Part shown: piece after piece, positions 35,787-45,714 of the stretch
How the letters are laid out: each line of letters opens with the position of its first letter
Position numbering within the stretch: position 1 is the first letter of the stretch
Assembly (NCBI RefSeq): GCF_003688935.1
Contig: NZ_REGE01000001.1
Coordinates: forward strand, 1 to 64,000
From: Corynebacterium macginleyi
GTDB lineage: Bacteria; Actinomycetota; Actinomycetes; Mycobacteriales; Mycobacteriaceae
Direction of reading: 5' to 3'
Length of the DNA: 64,000 nt
Translations under genes and position numbers: made by a program
The notes under the pieces: generated by a model
Databases searched by the model: none
Told to the model about the DNA's origin: nothing
The model's input: the letters and a program-made list of their open reading frames with translations, nothing else

Positions 35787-37619
35787 CTAGCGCTTGTAGA
35801 TGTGTTCAATTGCGCTGGCGTAGCGTTGGGCCACCACATTGCGCTTGACCTTCATCGTTGGTGTGAGCTCATTCTCATCCTCAGTAAGGTCACTTTCGAG
35901 AATGTAAAACTTCTTAATACCCTCCGCATGGGACACGGTTGCGTTCACCTTGTTGACGGCGTCTTGCAGCTCGGCGCGCAAGGTAGGGTCGGTAGCAATA
36001 TCGCTCATGGAGCGGTTTTCGGGGATATTGTGGTCGAGTTTCCACCTTTTAAGGATATCCGGGTCCAAGGTGATTAAGGCTCCCACGAACGGTTTACCAT
36101 CGCCTACCACCATAGCCTGCGAAATCAGCGGGTGACCTCGCAAAATATCCTCCATTGGGCCAGGCGAAACATTCTTGCCGCCCGCAGTGACAATCAAGTC
36201 CTTTTTCCGGCCGGTGATGGTGAGCTTGCCGTCATCATCAATTTCTCCCAAATCACCCGTGTTGTACCAGCCATCATCAAAGGCTTCCTTCGTGGCTTCG
36301 GGGGCATTCCAATACCCTTGGAAAACCATTGCGCCCTTGATGCAGACTTCGCCGTCATCATTGATTCGCAGGGTAACCCCGCCCAGCGGCGGGCCCACGG
36401 TCCCAATAGATTGATCTAAGTAATCGACTGCCGCGGCAGCAGCAGTTTCGGTCAGGCCATAACCTTCATACACCGGAATGCCAATGCCACGGAACCAGTG
36501 CAATAAATCGTGGCCCATCGCGGAACCGCCTGTAATGCAGTACTGAACATTGCCTCCCACACCCTGCCGGATAGTTGAGTACACCAGCTTGTCAAAGAGC
36601 TTGTGCTTGATTTTCAACAGGCGATCTGCACCCTCCGGCGTATCGAGTGCCTTGGAGTATTCGATGGCAATCTTTTCAGACTGCTCAAAAAGGAAGCTCT
36701 TAATGCCAGAATCCGCCGCCTTCGAGGCTGCGGAGTTGCGAACCTTTTCAAATACGCGCGGCACGCCCAAAATCACATTAGGACGAGAGCGGGCGAACTC
36801 AATGGAGATGGTAGAAAAATCGGACCAGTGGTTCTGCGAGGCACCGCGAATGGCCACGGCAATCGACACGGCACGGGAAAAGACATGGGCCAGGGGCAAA
36901 AATGTCAGGGTGTGGCTTCCTGGCACGGCGAATCCGCCGATGGGATTAGTATTTAGCGCTCTGACTTCGGAGAGCCAGTTCCGGTGCGTTAGGATGCAGC
37001 CCTTCGGGCGGCCAGTAGTTCCGGAAGTATAGACCAAGGAAGCAAGATCATCGGTGTTGGTGGCGGCAATGCGCGCAGACACCTCGTCGGTGCCAACGCT
37101 GCGACCTTCAAATTTCAAGGTATCGATGGCAGAAGAATTAATCTCTAAAACACGTCGCAGCTGCGAGGGAGATCCCTTAAGGTTTGGTTCCCCATCGTCT
37201 TGTAAGACCAGATTTTCTACCAATTCGGAATGCTCACGGGTTTCGGTAATCGCCAGCACCGCCCCGGAATCCTCAATAATCCAGCGCACCTGGGAGGCAG
37301 ACGAGGAGGGGTACACCGGAACCGAAGCCGCACCAGCAGCCCAAATGGCGTAGTCCAGCAGGGACCATTCGTAGCGCGTGGCAGAAATGAGAGCAATGCG
37401 ATCTCCTTGCTCCACCCCTAACGCGATTAAGCCTTGGGCTACTTCAAAGACCTCATTAATAAATTCTTTTCCGGTGACATTCACCCATTCATAATTGGCC
37501 GGGCGAGTAAACATCACGCCATGCGGGCGCTTTTTCGCGGTATCCATCAGGGCGGTGAGGCAGGTCTCCCCAGGCTCAATGTTAAAATCAGCCGGAGTAT
37601 GCACTTGTTGCAGGGTCAC
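35787..37619 (-). CDS. fadD15: Long-chain fatty-acid–CoA ligase
   Basis: This AMP-forming acyl-CoA synthetase is about 610 residues. It has the P-loop-like LVYTSGTTGRPKGCILTHRN near 190, VYEGYGLTETAAAAA near 390, and the YNTGDLGEIDDDGKLTITGR adenylation motif near 465 with the C-terminal lysine loop VSPGPMEDIL. The start is GTG 37,619 with AAAGGA upstream; a longer frame to 37,667 lacks a ribosome binding site. The synteny (fadD15, small membrane proteins, then idi) is as in Corynebacterium glutamicum. Confidence 0.92.
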   Translation of the reverse strand: MTLQQVHTPADFNIEPGETCLTALMDTAKKRPHGVMFTRPANYEWVNVTGKEFINEVFEVAQGLIALGVEQGDRIALISATRYEWSLLDYAIWAAGAASVPVYPSSSASQVRWIIEDSGAVLAITETREHSELVENLVLQDDGEPNLKGSPSQLRRVLEINSSAIDTLKFEGRSVGTDEVSARIAATNTDDLASLVYTSGTTGRPKGCILTHRNWLSEVRALNTNPIGGFAVPGSHTLTFLPLAHVFSRAVSIAVAIRGASQNHWSDFSTISIEFARSRPNVILGVPRVFEKVRNSAASKAADSGIKSFLFEQSEKIAIEYSKALDTPEGADRLLKIKHKLFDKLVYSTIRQGVGGNVQYCITGGSAMGHDLLHWFRGIGIPVYEGYGLTETAAAAAVDYLDQSIGTVGPPLGGVTLRINDDGEVCIKGAMVFQGYWNAPEATKEAFDDGWYNTGDLGEIDDDGKLTITGRKKDLIVTAGGKNVSPGPMEDILRGHPLISQAMVVGDGKPFVGALITLDPDILKRWKLDHNIPENRSMSDIATDPTLRAELQDAVNKVNATVSHAEGIKKFYILESDLTEDENELTPTMKVKRNVVAQRYASAIEHIYKR

Positions 37620-37770
37620 GCGATATCCTTTCGCACAGCTAATAATAATCCGTGCCCACTGTACCAACCGATTTGCTTATCGACCCGTTTTACCCACGAT
37701 CGAAGCTGTAATTGCTCAGTGGCTATGGCACCAGAGTGCCCCTGGTATTACTGTTTCCCACTAGCCCACA

Positions 37771-38046
37771 CTAGGGCCATAGGCTACCTATGAGTGCACC
37801 GATGAGAACTAGCGCAATAATGAACCACAGCGCGAGCGATACCCGGGATTTGGGGAGGGAACGTTTGCGGCGAACAGGCTGAAAGGTGCCGACAACTGGT
37901 GTAGATCTAGCGCGCTTTTCTCTTTCACGCTCTGGATCCCACAATCCTTCGCGCGGATCTCCCGGTTGGATCTCATCCGCGCTGGCGCTGGGGACGTCGC
38001 CGCCCGCTGTGTTATCGTCCGCGCCCTCCGAATGTTGTTCAGCCAT
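37771..38046 (-). CDS. Small membrane protein with disordered N-terminus
   Basis: The 91-residue product has an acidic disordered N-terminus (about 1–60, with GDPREGLWDPEREREKRARS), a basic patch (RRKRSLPKSR) and one C-terminal span (about 70–90, LALWFIIALVLIGALIGSLW). The orientation is likely N-in by the positive patch. The ATG lies 8 bases inside the upstream gene, so the two small genes probably form an operon. Function unknown. Confidence 0.75.
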   Translation of the reverse strand: MAEQHSEGADDNTAGGDVPSASADEIQPGDPREGLWDPEREREKRARSTPVVGTFQPVRRKRSLPKSRVSLALWFIIALVLIGALIGSLWP

Positions 38047-38242
38047 GGTTTTTTACTGTAGTGCCGCGGTTGCGAAACTGAGAAATTAGGGCGGCACTGC
38101 GGTCCACAGCCCACATCAGGCACCAGGCCAACCCAATCATGATAGGAACCACGATGATGACCATGACGATCATCTGAACCCACACGGGCGCCTGCACCAA
38201 AAACTGCGAAGATACGCTGCCCACGTCAGTCAACCACTCCAT
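38039..38242 (-). CDS. Small conserved membrane protein
   Basis: The 67-residue protein has one long or two short membrane segments (about 20–47, MIVMVIIVVPIMIGLAWCLM) and a basic C-terminus (FRNRGTTVKNHG). It overlaps the downstream small gene by 8 bases. Homologues sit next to fadD15 in corynebacteria. Function unknown. It diverges from the carboxylesterase gene across 38 bp. Confidence 0.75.
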   Translation of the reverse strand: MEWLTDVGSVSSQFLVQAPVWVQMIVMVIIVVPIMIGLAWCLMWAVDRSAALISQFRNRGTTVKNHG

Positions 38243-38280
38243 GGGTCCTTATATTACTGCCCCACGGTAATCTGGCAGGT

Positions 38281-39543
38281 ATGTCGAGCGCACAGATACC
38301 CGTTACCATTGTCACCCCATCTGGACGCATCACCGGCGTTCGCCGCGATGGCCTCTCCTACTTTCATTCACTGCGCTTTTGCGATATCCCTAGCGTCTTC
38401 TCCCCGGCGCGACCGCTGGATCGAACCCTCGACCAGGATGGGCGCACACCGCAGCCAGATGAGGTAGCACTAAGTATCACCGCCCCCGATAACGCGGCAG
38501 ACTGCCCCGTGGTGGTCTATATCCACGGGGGAAGCTTCGAAAGCGGCACGCATGAGGATGACCGGGTACCAGGCACGGTGACGGCGCGAAAGGGCATCAT
38601 CCATGTGCGGGTGGGTTATCGCGTGGGCCTAGCAGGTTTTGCTCGCTTTGCTGATGATGAAGCGGATCGCTACCGCGGCATCGATGACTGCGTGCTGGCT
38701 TTGGAGTGGTTGCACGACAATATCGAATCCTTCGGCGGAGATAAAACGAATATCACGTTGGTCGGCCAATCAGCCGGTGCTGCGATTAGCCTCTGGCTTG
38801 CCCGGCGCGATCACTATCGCGGTGCTTTCCGCCGCGTCCTCGCCCTATCGCCTGCCTACCCGCGCGATACCTTTGAACACCGCGTAGCGGGATTACGCAG
38901 CTGCCTTTCAGTTCCTATCGAACGCAGTGCCCTAGAATCGCTTTCGCCCGAAGCATTGGAAAAGGGATACACAAAGTTCCGCAAGAAGCACCGCTATGAC
39001 TTGGCACTCGGACCGGCACCGATGCAAGCATCCGAGTTGGCGGATATCCCCATCGTGGTGAGCTCCACCCGGGATGAGTTTTATGATCTTCCGGCCGCCA
39101 AGCGCATCGATAATATGGCTTTTGGCAAAGTTATTTGCAATTATCTTTCCCAGCACTTTGGCTTCCCACACGGACGCTACGCGCAATGGCGCCAGCTCGC
39201 GCAGTACGTGGACCCGGACCGCCTGATGGGCCGGATGATCGGCGATTCCCTCGTTCGCCGTTGGACGGCACAGGTGGCTTCCGGGGCCCCGGGTCCTACC
39301 TGGATGATGGAATTTACGAGGAAACTCCAGCCGGCTGTGCACTGCGATGAGCTCTACCCGCTGTTTGGCACAGACTGCGAGCTGAACGAGTGGCTCTGTC
39401 ACTTCGCCACCACCGGTGAGCCGGGCTTCCCCCGCTACGGCAGTGACCACCTTGTCCTCGAATTTGATTTAGATACCGAGGATCAGCGCATCACCTATGC
39501 CACCCTGGACTACGTGGCGGCGGCTTTTTATGAGGAATACTAA
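38281..39543 (+). CDS. Carboxylesterase type B
   Basis: The 420-residue alpha/beta hydrolase has an oxyanion-hole motif VVYIHGGSFESGTH near 82, the nucleophile elbow VGQSAGAAISLWLA near 162 (Ser), an acidic residue in SSTRDEFYDL near 264 and the His in AVHCDELYPLFG near 357. No signal peptide, so cytoplasmic. It is a little shorter than typical members (about 500). The substrate is unknown. Confidence 0.9.
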   Translation: MSSAQIPVTIVTPSGRITGVRRDGLSYFHSLRFCDIPSVFSPARPLDRTLDQDGRTPQPDEVALSITAPDNAADCPVVVYIHGGSFESGTHEDDRVPGTVTARKGIIHVRVGYRVGLAGFARFADDEADRYRGIDDCVLALEWLHDNIESFGGDKTNITLVGQSAGAAISLWLARRDHYRGAFRRVLALSPAYPRDTFEHRVAGLRSCLSVPIERSALESLSPEALEKGYTKFRKKHRYDLALGPAPMQASELADIPIVVSSTRDEFYDLPAAKRIDNMAFGKVICNYLSQHFGFPHGRYAQWRQLAQYVDPDRLMGRMIGDSLVRRWTAQVASGAPGPTWMMEFTRKLQPAVHCDELYPLFGTDCELNEWLCHFATTGEPGFPRYGSDHLVLEFDLDTEDQRITYATLDYVAAAFYEEY

Positions 39544-39552
39544 CTCGGCCAG

Positions 39553-40104
39553 CTAGTGCGCCTGGGACTGAAGCGCCGCGCGTAACTCGGGTTCCGCCAG
39601 TTCCTCACACATCCACGGGCTAAATACTGCCGGTAGTGAATCAGCCGCTGCGATGAGGTTGGCGGGATAGACCCATTCCCAGGTGTCGACCTCATCCGGG
39701 TGCGGCTGCCACTGTGCTTGGGAATCAAGCTCTACGCAGTAGACGGGGCAGATTTCATTTTCCACCAAGCCGGAAGAATCCACCGCACGATAGGAAAAAT
39801 CCGGCAGCACCACGCGCAGGTTGGACAGGGCGTTCGCGGGGATGCCTAATTCGAATTCAGCCCGGCGAATTACGGCATCAGTAGTCGATTCTCCAGGGCC
39901 AGGATGTCCACAGAAAGAATTAGTCCACACGCCGGGCCAGGTTTGCTTGCCCAGTGCGCGGCGGGTGATAAGCACCTTTCCTTGGCACGTAACCCACGCG
40001 GAAAAGGCAAAGTGCAAGGCGGTAGCCGTGGTATGAACCTCGGATTTTAGAGCAGTTCCAATAGCCGTTCCATCGGCACCCGCTAGGACTACCCGTTCCG
40101 TCAT
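39553..40104 (-). CDS. idi: Isopentenyl-diphosphate delta-isomerase (type 1)
   Basis: This 183-residue Nudix-fold enzyme interconverts IPP and DMAPP, feeding prenyl synthesis (including UppS substrates). The active-site Cys is in WTNSFCGHPGPGES near 67 and the catalytic Glu in VENEICPVY near 114. Its ATG overlaps the end of the upstream lipoprotein gene by four bases, so the two are coupled. Confidence 0.95.
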   Translation of the reverse strand: MTERVVLAGADGTAIGTALKSEVHTTATALHFAFSAWVTCQGKVLITRRALGKQTWPGVWTNSFCGHPGPGESTTDAVIRRAEFELGIPANALSNLRVVLPDFSYRAVDSSGLVENEICPVYCVELDSQAQWQPHPDEVDTWEWVYPANLIAAADSLPAVFSPWMCEELAEPELRAALQSQAH

Positions 40105-40649
40105 AGGTTCAAGTCACCGACCCAAGTGACGTTTCCAATATGCAGGCGGGCATTCCACAAGTTTCCCGGCGCGACATCGTAACGGTATTGCAGGTTGACC
40201 GAGGCGCCAGCCCCCAATGGGTGATCAAGTCCCGGCGGTTCCACGCCGGACCCAGAATTCTCACTATAGGGCAAGGCTTTTACCTTAGACCAGCCGCCAT
40301 TGCCGTCGGCGCGCTCAAGGACGGGATCATCGAAAGCGTCGGTAGGTAGGGCCATTTCGTTTTCATTCTTGAGCAGAATGGTCACCACGGAGCCGCCGGA
40401 ATTATAATCCGTATACACCCCCTGCAGCTCCCAGCTGACACCAAGGCCGTCATCCTTCACTGGGCTTGCCAGGTTAGAAGTAACTTCCTTATCGTCTATG
40501 TCTTTCGCTTGATAAGGCGATTCTTCCGAGCTAGAGACGGTGATATTGTCCCCCAACCCGGTCTCTTCCGGCTGGAGAATGCTGCATCCGGCCAGGGTCA
40601 CGGCGAGAAGGCTGACCGCGCCTGCGCCTAAAGTGTGAGAAATTTTCAC
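40101..40649 (-). CDS. Lipoprotein of unknown function
   Basis: The 182-residue protein has a lipobox LAGC at residues 19–22 after a signal sequence (GAVSLLAVT), so it is probably anchored to the outer face of the cytoplasmic membrane. The rest is beta-rich with an Ig-like feel (GSVVTILLKNENEMALPTDA; AGASVNLQYRYDVAPGN), similar to DUF4352-type proteins. It is coupled to idi by a four-base overlap. Function unknown. Confidence 0.8.
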   Translation of the reverse strand: MKISHTLGAGAVSLLAVTLAGCSILQPEETGLGDNITVSSSEESPYQAKDIDDKEVTSNLASPVKDDGLGVSWELQGVYTDYNSGGSVVTILLKNENEMALPTDAFDDPVLERADGNGGWSKVKALPYSENSGSGVEPPGLDHPLGAGASVNLQYRYDVAPGNLWNARLHIGNVTWVGDLNL

Positions 40650-40815
40650 CGTGGATGGATCCTTTGCACGCGAGGATAACTTTTATTTCTGCACAAATAC
40701 TTTAGCCGAAATCCCGCCCAAGGTTCGTATCAGGGCTGCGCGCCGTGGCGTGTGGCATACTGGTTCGTCTCTTTTAGCTTCCCTCTCCACGCGTCTTCGA
40801 ATCGAGCACCTCTCC

Positions 40816-42701
40816 ATGAAATCCCTGCTACGCATTACCCGCAGCACCTCTGCCCTATGGCCCTACTACCTCGGTGTCTTGCTCGCAGCGATGGTCACCG
40901 CCATCCTTGCGCTCATTTCCCCTTTCCTCACCAGGGAAGCCACCGACATCGTCGTGGCGGCTCTTCACACAAACGAGTCGCTTGGCGATGCCCTACGTTC
41001 CGTCCTTTTCTTAGCCCTCGCCCTGTTCCTGGCAGATGCCGCCAACGCTTTATTCCGCAATGTCGGCAGCTATATCGGCGATGTCATGGTCTCGCGCCTA
41101 CGCCAAATTTTATCCAACCGCTATTTTGCTAAGCTCCTGGCGCTGCCACAGGGCTTTTACGACAACCAGGTCACCGGCACCATCATTGCCCGGCTGGATC
41201 GCTCCATTGCGAATATCACGCAATTTATCCAGTCCTTTGCCAATAACTTTTTTACGATGATCCTCCAAACCATCGCAGTCTTGGCCATTACCGCCTGGTA
41301 CTACTGGCCGCTGGCAATCCTATTGGCACTGCTGTTCCCCATTTATATGTGGCTGACCGCGCTGACCTCGAAGCGCTGGCAAAAATTTGAGGCGATTAAA
41401 AACGATAACATCGACCAGGCCAATGGCCGGTTTGCTGAGGTCATAGGCCAGGTCAAGGTCACTAAATCCTTCGTCGCCGAATCCCGCGAGCTGGATCATT
41501 TTGCCCAGCGCTATGGCACCGTAGTCGATACCACGCGGCCACAGTCCCGCTGGTGGCACGTGATGGATTCCCTCCGCGGTGTCGCCATGGCCGCTATCTT
41601 TTTGGGTCTTTACGCAGTTATTTTTTGGCGCACTCTCGAAGGCCATTTCTCCATCGGCGATATGGTCATGCTCTTGCAGATGGTCACCATGGCCAAACAA
41701 CCCGTATTCATGATGAGCTGGATGATAGACACGGCTCAGCGCGCCATCGCTGGCTCGCGCGACTACTTCACGGTCATGGCAGAAGACCTAGAGCCCACCG
41801 CCCCGCGCGAGCTGGTCGCCGCTATCACGGGTTCCGGTACCCCCGAGCTAAATCTCAGCCCCACCCGCCCATTGAAGCCCATACCCGGCGCGCCGGTCTT
41901 TGCCTTCGATAACGTCACTTTTGCCTATGAGGAAGGAAAGCCAGTCGTTGCACATATCTCCTTTAGCGCGCACGAGGGGCAGAAGGTAGCTCTTGTGGGT
42001 GAATCGGGCGGCGGTAAATCCACCCTGGTTAACTTACTGCTGGGCCTCTATCATCCCTCGGCCGGCCACCTCGATGTATTGGGCTACCGTATCGATGACC
42101 TGACCGCTTCCCGCTTACGCGCGTCCGTCGGTGTGGTCTTCCAGGAGTCCTACCTTTTTCGGGTACCATCCGCGATAATATTGCCTATGGCAAGCCCGGG
42201 GCCGCCGAGGAAGAAATTGTGGCCGCCGCCAAGCGCGCCAATGCCCATGATTTCATTGAGTCCTTCCCGGATGGCTATGACACGGTCATCGGCGAGCGCG
42301 GGCTGAAGCTTTCCGGCGGACAGAAGCAGCGTATCTCCGTCGCGCGCGCCATGCTCAAGGACGCACCCATCCTGGTACTGGATGAGGCGACGTCTGCTCT
42401 TGATACCAAGGCCGAACGCGCTGTCCAAGCCGGCCTCGATGAGCTAATGAAGGGCCGGACCACGCTCATTATCGCGCACCGCCTATCCACCATCGCGGAT
42501 GTCGATACCGTCATTACCCTCAAGGCGGGGCGGATTGATGAAATGGGCTCGCCTGCCGAGCTCGCACAGACCGGCGGCCTGTACGGCGAACTACTTAGAC
42601 TTACCCAATCCAGCTCCGCCTCGGACCGCCGACGGCTCAAAAAGTACGGCTTTGTCACCGGCGCGAATTCGTACAGCAAGCACGAAGAAGCAAGCGAATA
42701 A
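40816..42701 (+). pseudogene. ABC exporter (fused permease–ATPase), frameshifted in the nucleotide-binding domain
   Basis: The frame from 40,816 encodes a six-span MsbA/MdlB-type permease (MKSLLRITRS start, spans to about residue 300) and the ATPase with Walker A GESGGGKSTL near 396. At about 42,155–42,165 the frame breaks: FQESYLFR should continue GTIRDNIAYG, and one G is missing in CGGGTACC. The second frame continues to TGA-free end 42,701 with the signature LSGGQKQRISVARAML, Walker B LVLDEATSALD and H-loop IIAHRLSTI. Everything needed is present across two frames, so this is a recent one-base loss or a sequencing error in a homopolymer. The upstream ORF extension to 40,651 is not supported. 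Confidence 0.8.
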
Positions 42702-42743
42702 ATCCACTGGGACTACTGTGCTTAAAGCGTTAAGCTTGTGTGC

Positions 42744-43874
42744 ATGCAGTTTCCTAGCCTAGACGAGTTGCACGCCCGCGGTACCCGCAAGTGGACCGTG
42801 TTTGATGAAGACGTCCTCCCGCTGTGGATCGCGGAGTCCGATTTCCCCACCGCCCCCGCCGTCAAACAGGCGCTGCAGGAGATGGTGGACAATGAAACCT
42901 TCGGCTATACCCCCTCCCCCAAGGCCTCGGGGCTGCCCGAGGCGGTCGCCGATTTCTATGCGGAGCGCTATGCCTGGCGCCCTGCTGCCGATCGCATCTT
43001 TTGGATAGGCGATGTCGTCCGCGGCCTCTTGCTCGGCGTGCAGTATTTTACCCGCGATAATTCTCCGGTGATCGTACCGGTTCCCTCCTACCCACCGCTA
43101 CTGGAGCTCCCCCGCACGGCCGGGCGCGAAAAGTTCGAGACCAGCCTCGAGCTCGATGAGATCGAACAGGCCTTCCGCGACGGTGCCGGTTCGATTCTCT
43201 TGGCCAATCCCTATAACCCGCATGGCCACGTCTTTTCAGAAGACTATCTCCGCAGGCTGGTCGAATTGGCGGAGAAATACGATGCCCGTATCTTAGCCGA
43301 TGAGATCCATGCCCCACTGGTGTATGAAGGAAAGCACATCCCGGTGGCATCACTTGGTGAGGAAGCCGCGCAGCGCACCATCACCGTTACCGCCACCTCT
43401 AAAGCTTTTAATACCGCAGGCCTAAAATGCGCACAGATCATCTTTTCTAATGCCGCCGATGCTCAGAAGTGGAATGGGCTAACCGGCGTCGCCAAAGACG
43501 GCACCGGCACCTTGGGCGTGCTTGCCGCCGAGGCCGCCTACCGCCACGGCGGAGACTTCCTGGACAAGGAAATTGCGTACCTGCACGAGACCCGCGACTG
43601 GCTAGTGAAAGAACTGCCACAGCGCATTCCCGGGCTGAAGACCTCGCGACCGCAGGCCACCTACCTGCTATGGCTGGACTTTTCGAATACCGCCATCGCT
43701 GGCAATCCGCAACCGGCCAAGTGGCTGCGCGATAACGCCCGCGTTGCCCTCAACGAGGGCGATACCTTTGGTACCGGCGGATCCGGCCACGCGCGGTTAA
43801 ACTTCGCCACCTCCCGCGAAATCCTCAGTGAAGCCCTCGACCGCATGCAGAAGGCCTTCGCCGAGCTCGATTAG
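42744..43874 (+). CDS. aecD: Cystathionine beta-lyase (PatB/MalY type aminotransferase fold)
   Basis: This PLP enzyme of about 376 residues cleaves cystathionine and related C–S compounds. The PLP lysine is in TATSKAFNTAGLKCAQ near 226. Start MQFPSLDELHARGTRKW and the motif PLWIAESDF match C. glutamicum AecD (MRFPELEELKN and PLWVAESDF), and the next two genes (brnQ, LLM oxidoreductase) give the same synteny. The ATG at 42,744 is preferred to the GTG six bases upstream for that similarity. Confidence 0.93.
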   Translation: MQFPSLDELHARGTRKWTVFDEDVLPLWIAESDFPTAPAVKQALQEMVDNETFGYTPSPKASGLPEAVADFYAERYAWRPAADRIFWIGDVVRGLLLGVQYFTRDNSPVIVPVPSYPPLLELPRTAGREKFETSLELDEIEQAFRDGAGSILLANPYNPHGHVFSEDYLRRLVELAEKYDARILADEIHAPLVYEGKHIPVASLGEEAAQRTITVTATSKAFNTAGLKCAQIIFSNAADAQKWNGLTGVAKDGTGTLGVLAAEAAYRHGGDFLDKEIAYLHETRDWLVKELPQRIPGLKTSRPQATYLLWLDFSNTAIAGNPQPAKWLRDNARVALNEGDTFGTGGSGHARLNFATSREILSEALDRMQKAFAELD

Positions 43875-43898
43875 GTCTGGACCGATTTTTTCTCCCTC

Positions 43899-43922
43899 GC
43901 CCCATCGCATACGCGGTGGGGC
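43899..43922 (+). terminator. Terminator after aecD
   Basis: GCCCCATCGC and GCGGTGGGGC form a stem around ATAC, followed by TTTTATTA, 25 bp after the aecD stop. Confidence 0.75.
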
Positions 43923-44012
43923 TTTTATTACATTTCCAGCATGCTTTGATTTCTCAGTAGGTGGGCAGTAGTATCTCATTACACGAATAGTCCCTATAGG
44001 ACTACAGAATTC

Positions 44013-44057
44013 ATGTTCTCGCCCGCGCCTCTGCCACCAGGGCTCCGGCGCGGCTGA
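44013..44057 (+). other. Possible 14-codon leader ORF before brnQ
   Basis: An ATG at 44,013 opens a frame of 14 codons (MFSPAPLPPGLRRG) ending TGA at 44,055–44,057, 32 bp before brnQ. GC-rich inverted arms CCGCGCC/GGCGCGG overlap it and are followed by TTTTAG. It has the shape of an attenuation leader, but it is Pro-rich, not branched-chain-amino-acid rich, and it lacks a convincing ribosome binding site. I list it as a possibility only. Confidence 0.25.
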
Positions 44058-44089
44058 GGGTTTTAGTACGCACTATTTAAGGAGCCGCG

Positions 44090-45517
44090 ATGGCTACCCC
44101 CACTGCCTCAGGCACCCCCCAGAGCAAGGCGACCGTTGTCATTGCCTCGCTCATGCTCTTTTCGATGTTCTTCGGCGCCGGCAATCTTATTTTCCCACCG
44201 ATGGTGGGCGTTTCCGCCGGCACCAACTTCTGGCCCGCAGTGTTGGGCTTCCTCGCCGCCGGCGTTATCTTGCCCGTCCTCGCCATCATAGCGGTCGCTA
44301 TCTCGGGCCGCTCCGTGCGCGACTTAGGCGCTAATGGCGGCGCTATCTTCGGCGTGCTCTTTTCCGCCATGGCCTACCTATCCATCGGCGCTTTCTACGC
44401 GCTACCGCGTACCGGCGCGGTATCCATGGAAACAGCCATCACTCCCCTTTTAGGTTGGGAAGGCACCATCGCCAGCGGTGTATTCAATACGGTCTTCTTC
44501 CTCGTCGCGCTAGGCCTGGCGTGGAAGCCCAATTCCATCATCGATACGCTGGGCAAATTCCTCACCCCGGCGCTGGTTGCACTGCTGGTCGTCCTCATTA
44601 TTCTTGCCGCGCTGAATAACCCGCGCGATCCCCAGATGCCCACCGAGGAATACACCTCTGCTCCCATGGTCACTGGCCTTTTCGAAGGCTACAACACCAT
44701 GGATGCCATCGCCGGCCTGGCCTTTTCCATCGTCATCGTCGGTTCCCTGCGCTCCAAGGGCTTTAAAACCCACAACTCCCTGGTCAAGGGCACCATCACT
44801 GCAGCGCTAGTCGCCGGTGGCCTGCTGGCCGCCATCTACCTCGGGCTAGCCTGGGTGGGCCAAACTTTGCCCGATGGCCAGTCCTATGAATCCGGTGCGC
44901 CGCTCCTTGCCGAGGCCGCAAATCTCACCATGGGCACCTTTGGCCAAGCCCTCTTCTCCACCATCGTCGTCCTCGCCTGCCTGACCACCGCGGTGGGCCT
45001 TATCACCGCCACCTCCGCATTCTTCGAGATGCTAGTACCAAAAACGAGCTACCACCTGTGGGCTTGCACCTTCACCGCGATGTCCATCCTCTTTGCCTTC
45101 CAAGGGCTCGATACCGTGCTGTCCATCGCGGTGCCGTTTATCATCTTCTTGTACCCACCAGCTATCTCCCTCATTCTGCTTACACTTATCCAGGCGGTGG
45201 TCAAACAGTCCGTCGTGTTCTACTGGACTTACCGCCTGGCCCTGTGGACATCAGTTATTTGGTCCGCCCTGACCGTCATTTCCGCCCAGGGTTGGGGTAC
45301 CGGCGCCCTGGAACCCGTCTTATCGCTGGCACCGGGCCAAGCAGTGGATTTGGGCTGGATTATGCCTACCATCATCGCTGCAGTCATTGGGCTAATAGTC
45401 GATGTCTCCACCAAGACCGACCAGAAACACTCCAACTCCGTGACCGCGGCGGCCGATGCTGATGGCGATGTCGTCGTCGACTCCCCACTCGATGCCGCAG
45501 CATCGCCAAAGAACTAA
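44090..45517 (+). CDS. brnQ: Branched-chain amino acid uptake carrier BrnQ
   Basis: The 475-residue LIVCS-family sodium-coupled carrier imports Leu, Ile and Val. It has about 12 spans, the family start LFSMFFGAGNLIFPPMVG near 20–37, a conserved DAIAGLAFSIVIVGSL near 205 and a hydrophilic acidic tail. The start ATG follows AAGGAG. Synteny with aecD and the LLM oxidoreductase is conserved in corynebacteria. Confidence 0.94.
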   Translation: MATPTASGTPQSKATVVIASLMLFSMFFGAGNLIFPPMVGVSAGTNFWPAVLGFLAAGVILPVLAIIAVAISGRSVRDLGANGGAIFGVLFSAMAYLSIGAFYALPRTGAVSMETAITPLLGWEGTIASGVFNTVFFLVALGLAWKPNSIIDTLGKFLTPALVALLVVLIILAALNNPRDPQMPTEEYTSAPMVTGLFEGYNTMDAIAGLAFSIVIVGSLRSKGFKTHNSLVKGTITAALVAGGLLAAIYLGLAWVGQTLPDGQSYESGAPLLAEAANLTMGTFGQALFSTIVVLACLTTAVGLITATSAFFEMLVPKTSYHLWACTFTAMSILFAFQGLDTVLSIAVPFIIFLYPPAISLILLTLIQAVVKQSVVFYWTYRLALWTSVIWSALTVISAQGWGTGALEPVLSLAPGQAVDLGWIMPTIIAAVIGLIVDVSTKTDQKHSNSVTAAADADGDVVVDSPLDAAASPKN

Positions 45518-45714
45518 GCTCCTTTTCCCCACCCCGCCGCGGGCCCGCCTTCTGTGGGTCACACGGTGGGGTTTTCGTCTGCGACCGGGCAGGCGCGCCA
45601 ACGCGCGTGGTTCTCAGGCGCGCGCGAGATAATCGCGGATAAATACGGAATAGTGCCACCCTGCGTACCGTTGCACTACAAGAACTATCTCCGCGAGAAA
45701 TGGATTACTTTCCC

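Noticed and set aside
45527..45571. Terminator after brnQ
   Set aside because: CCCCACC/GGTGGGG arms exist, but the 31-nt loop and weak inner pairing leave it unconvincing as a single hairpin.
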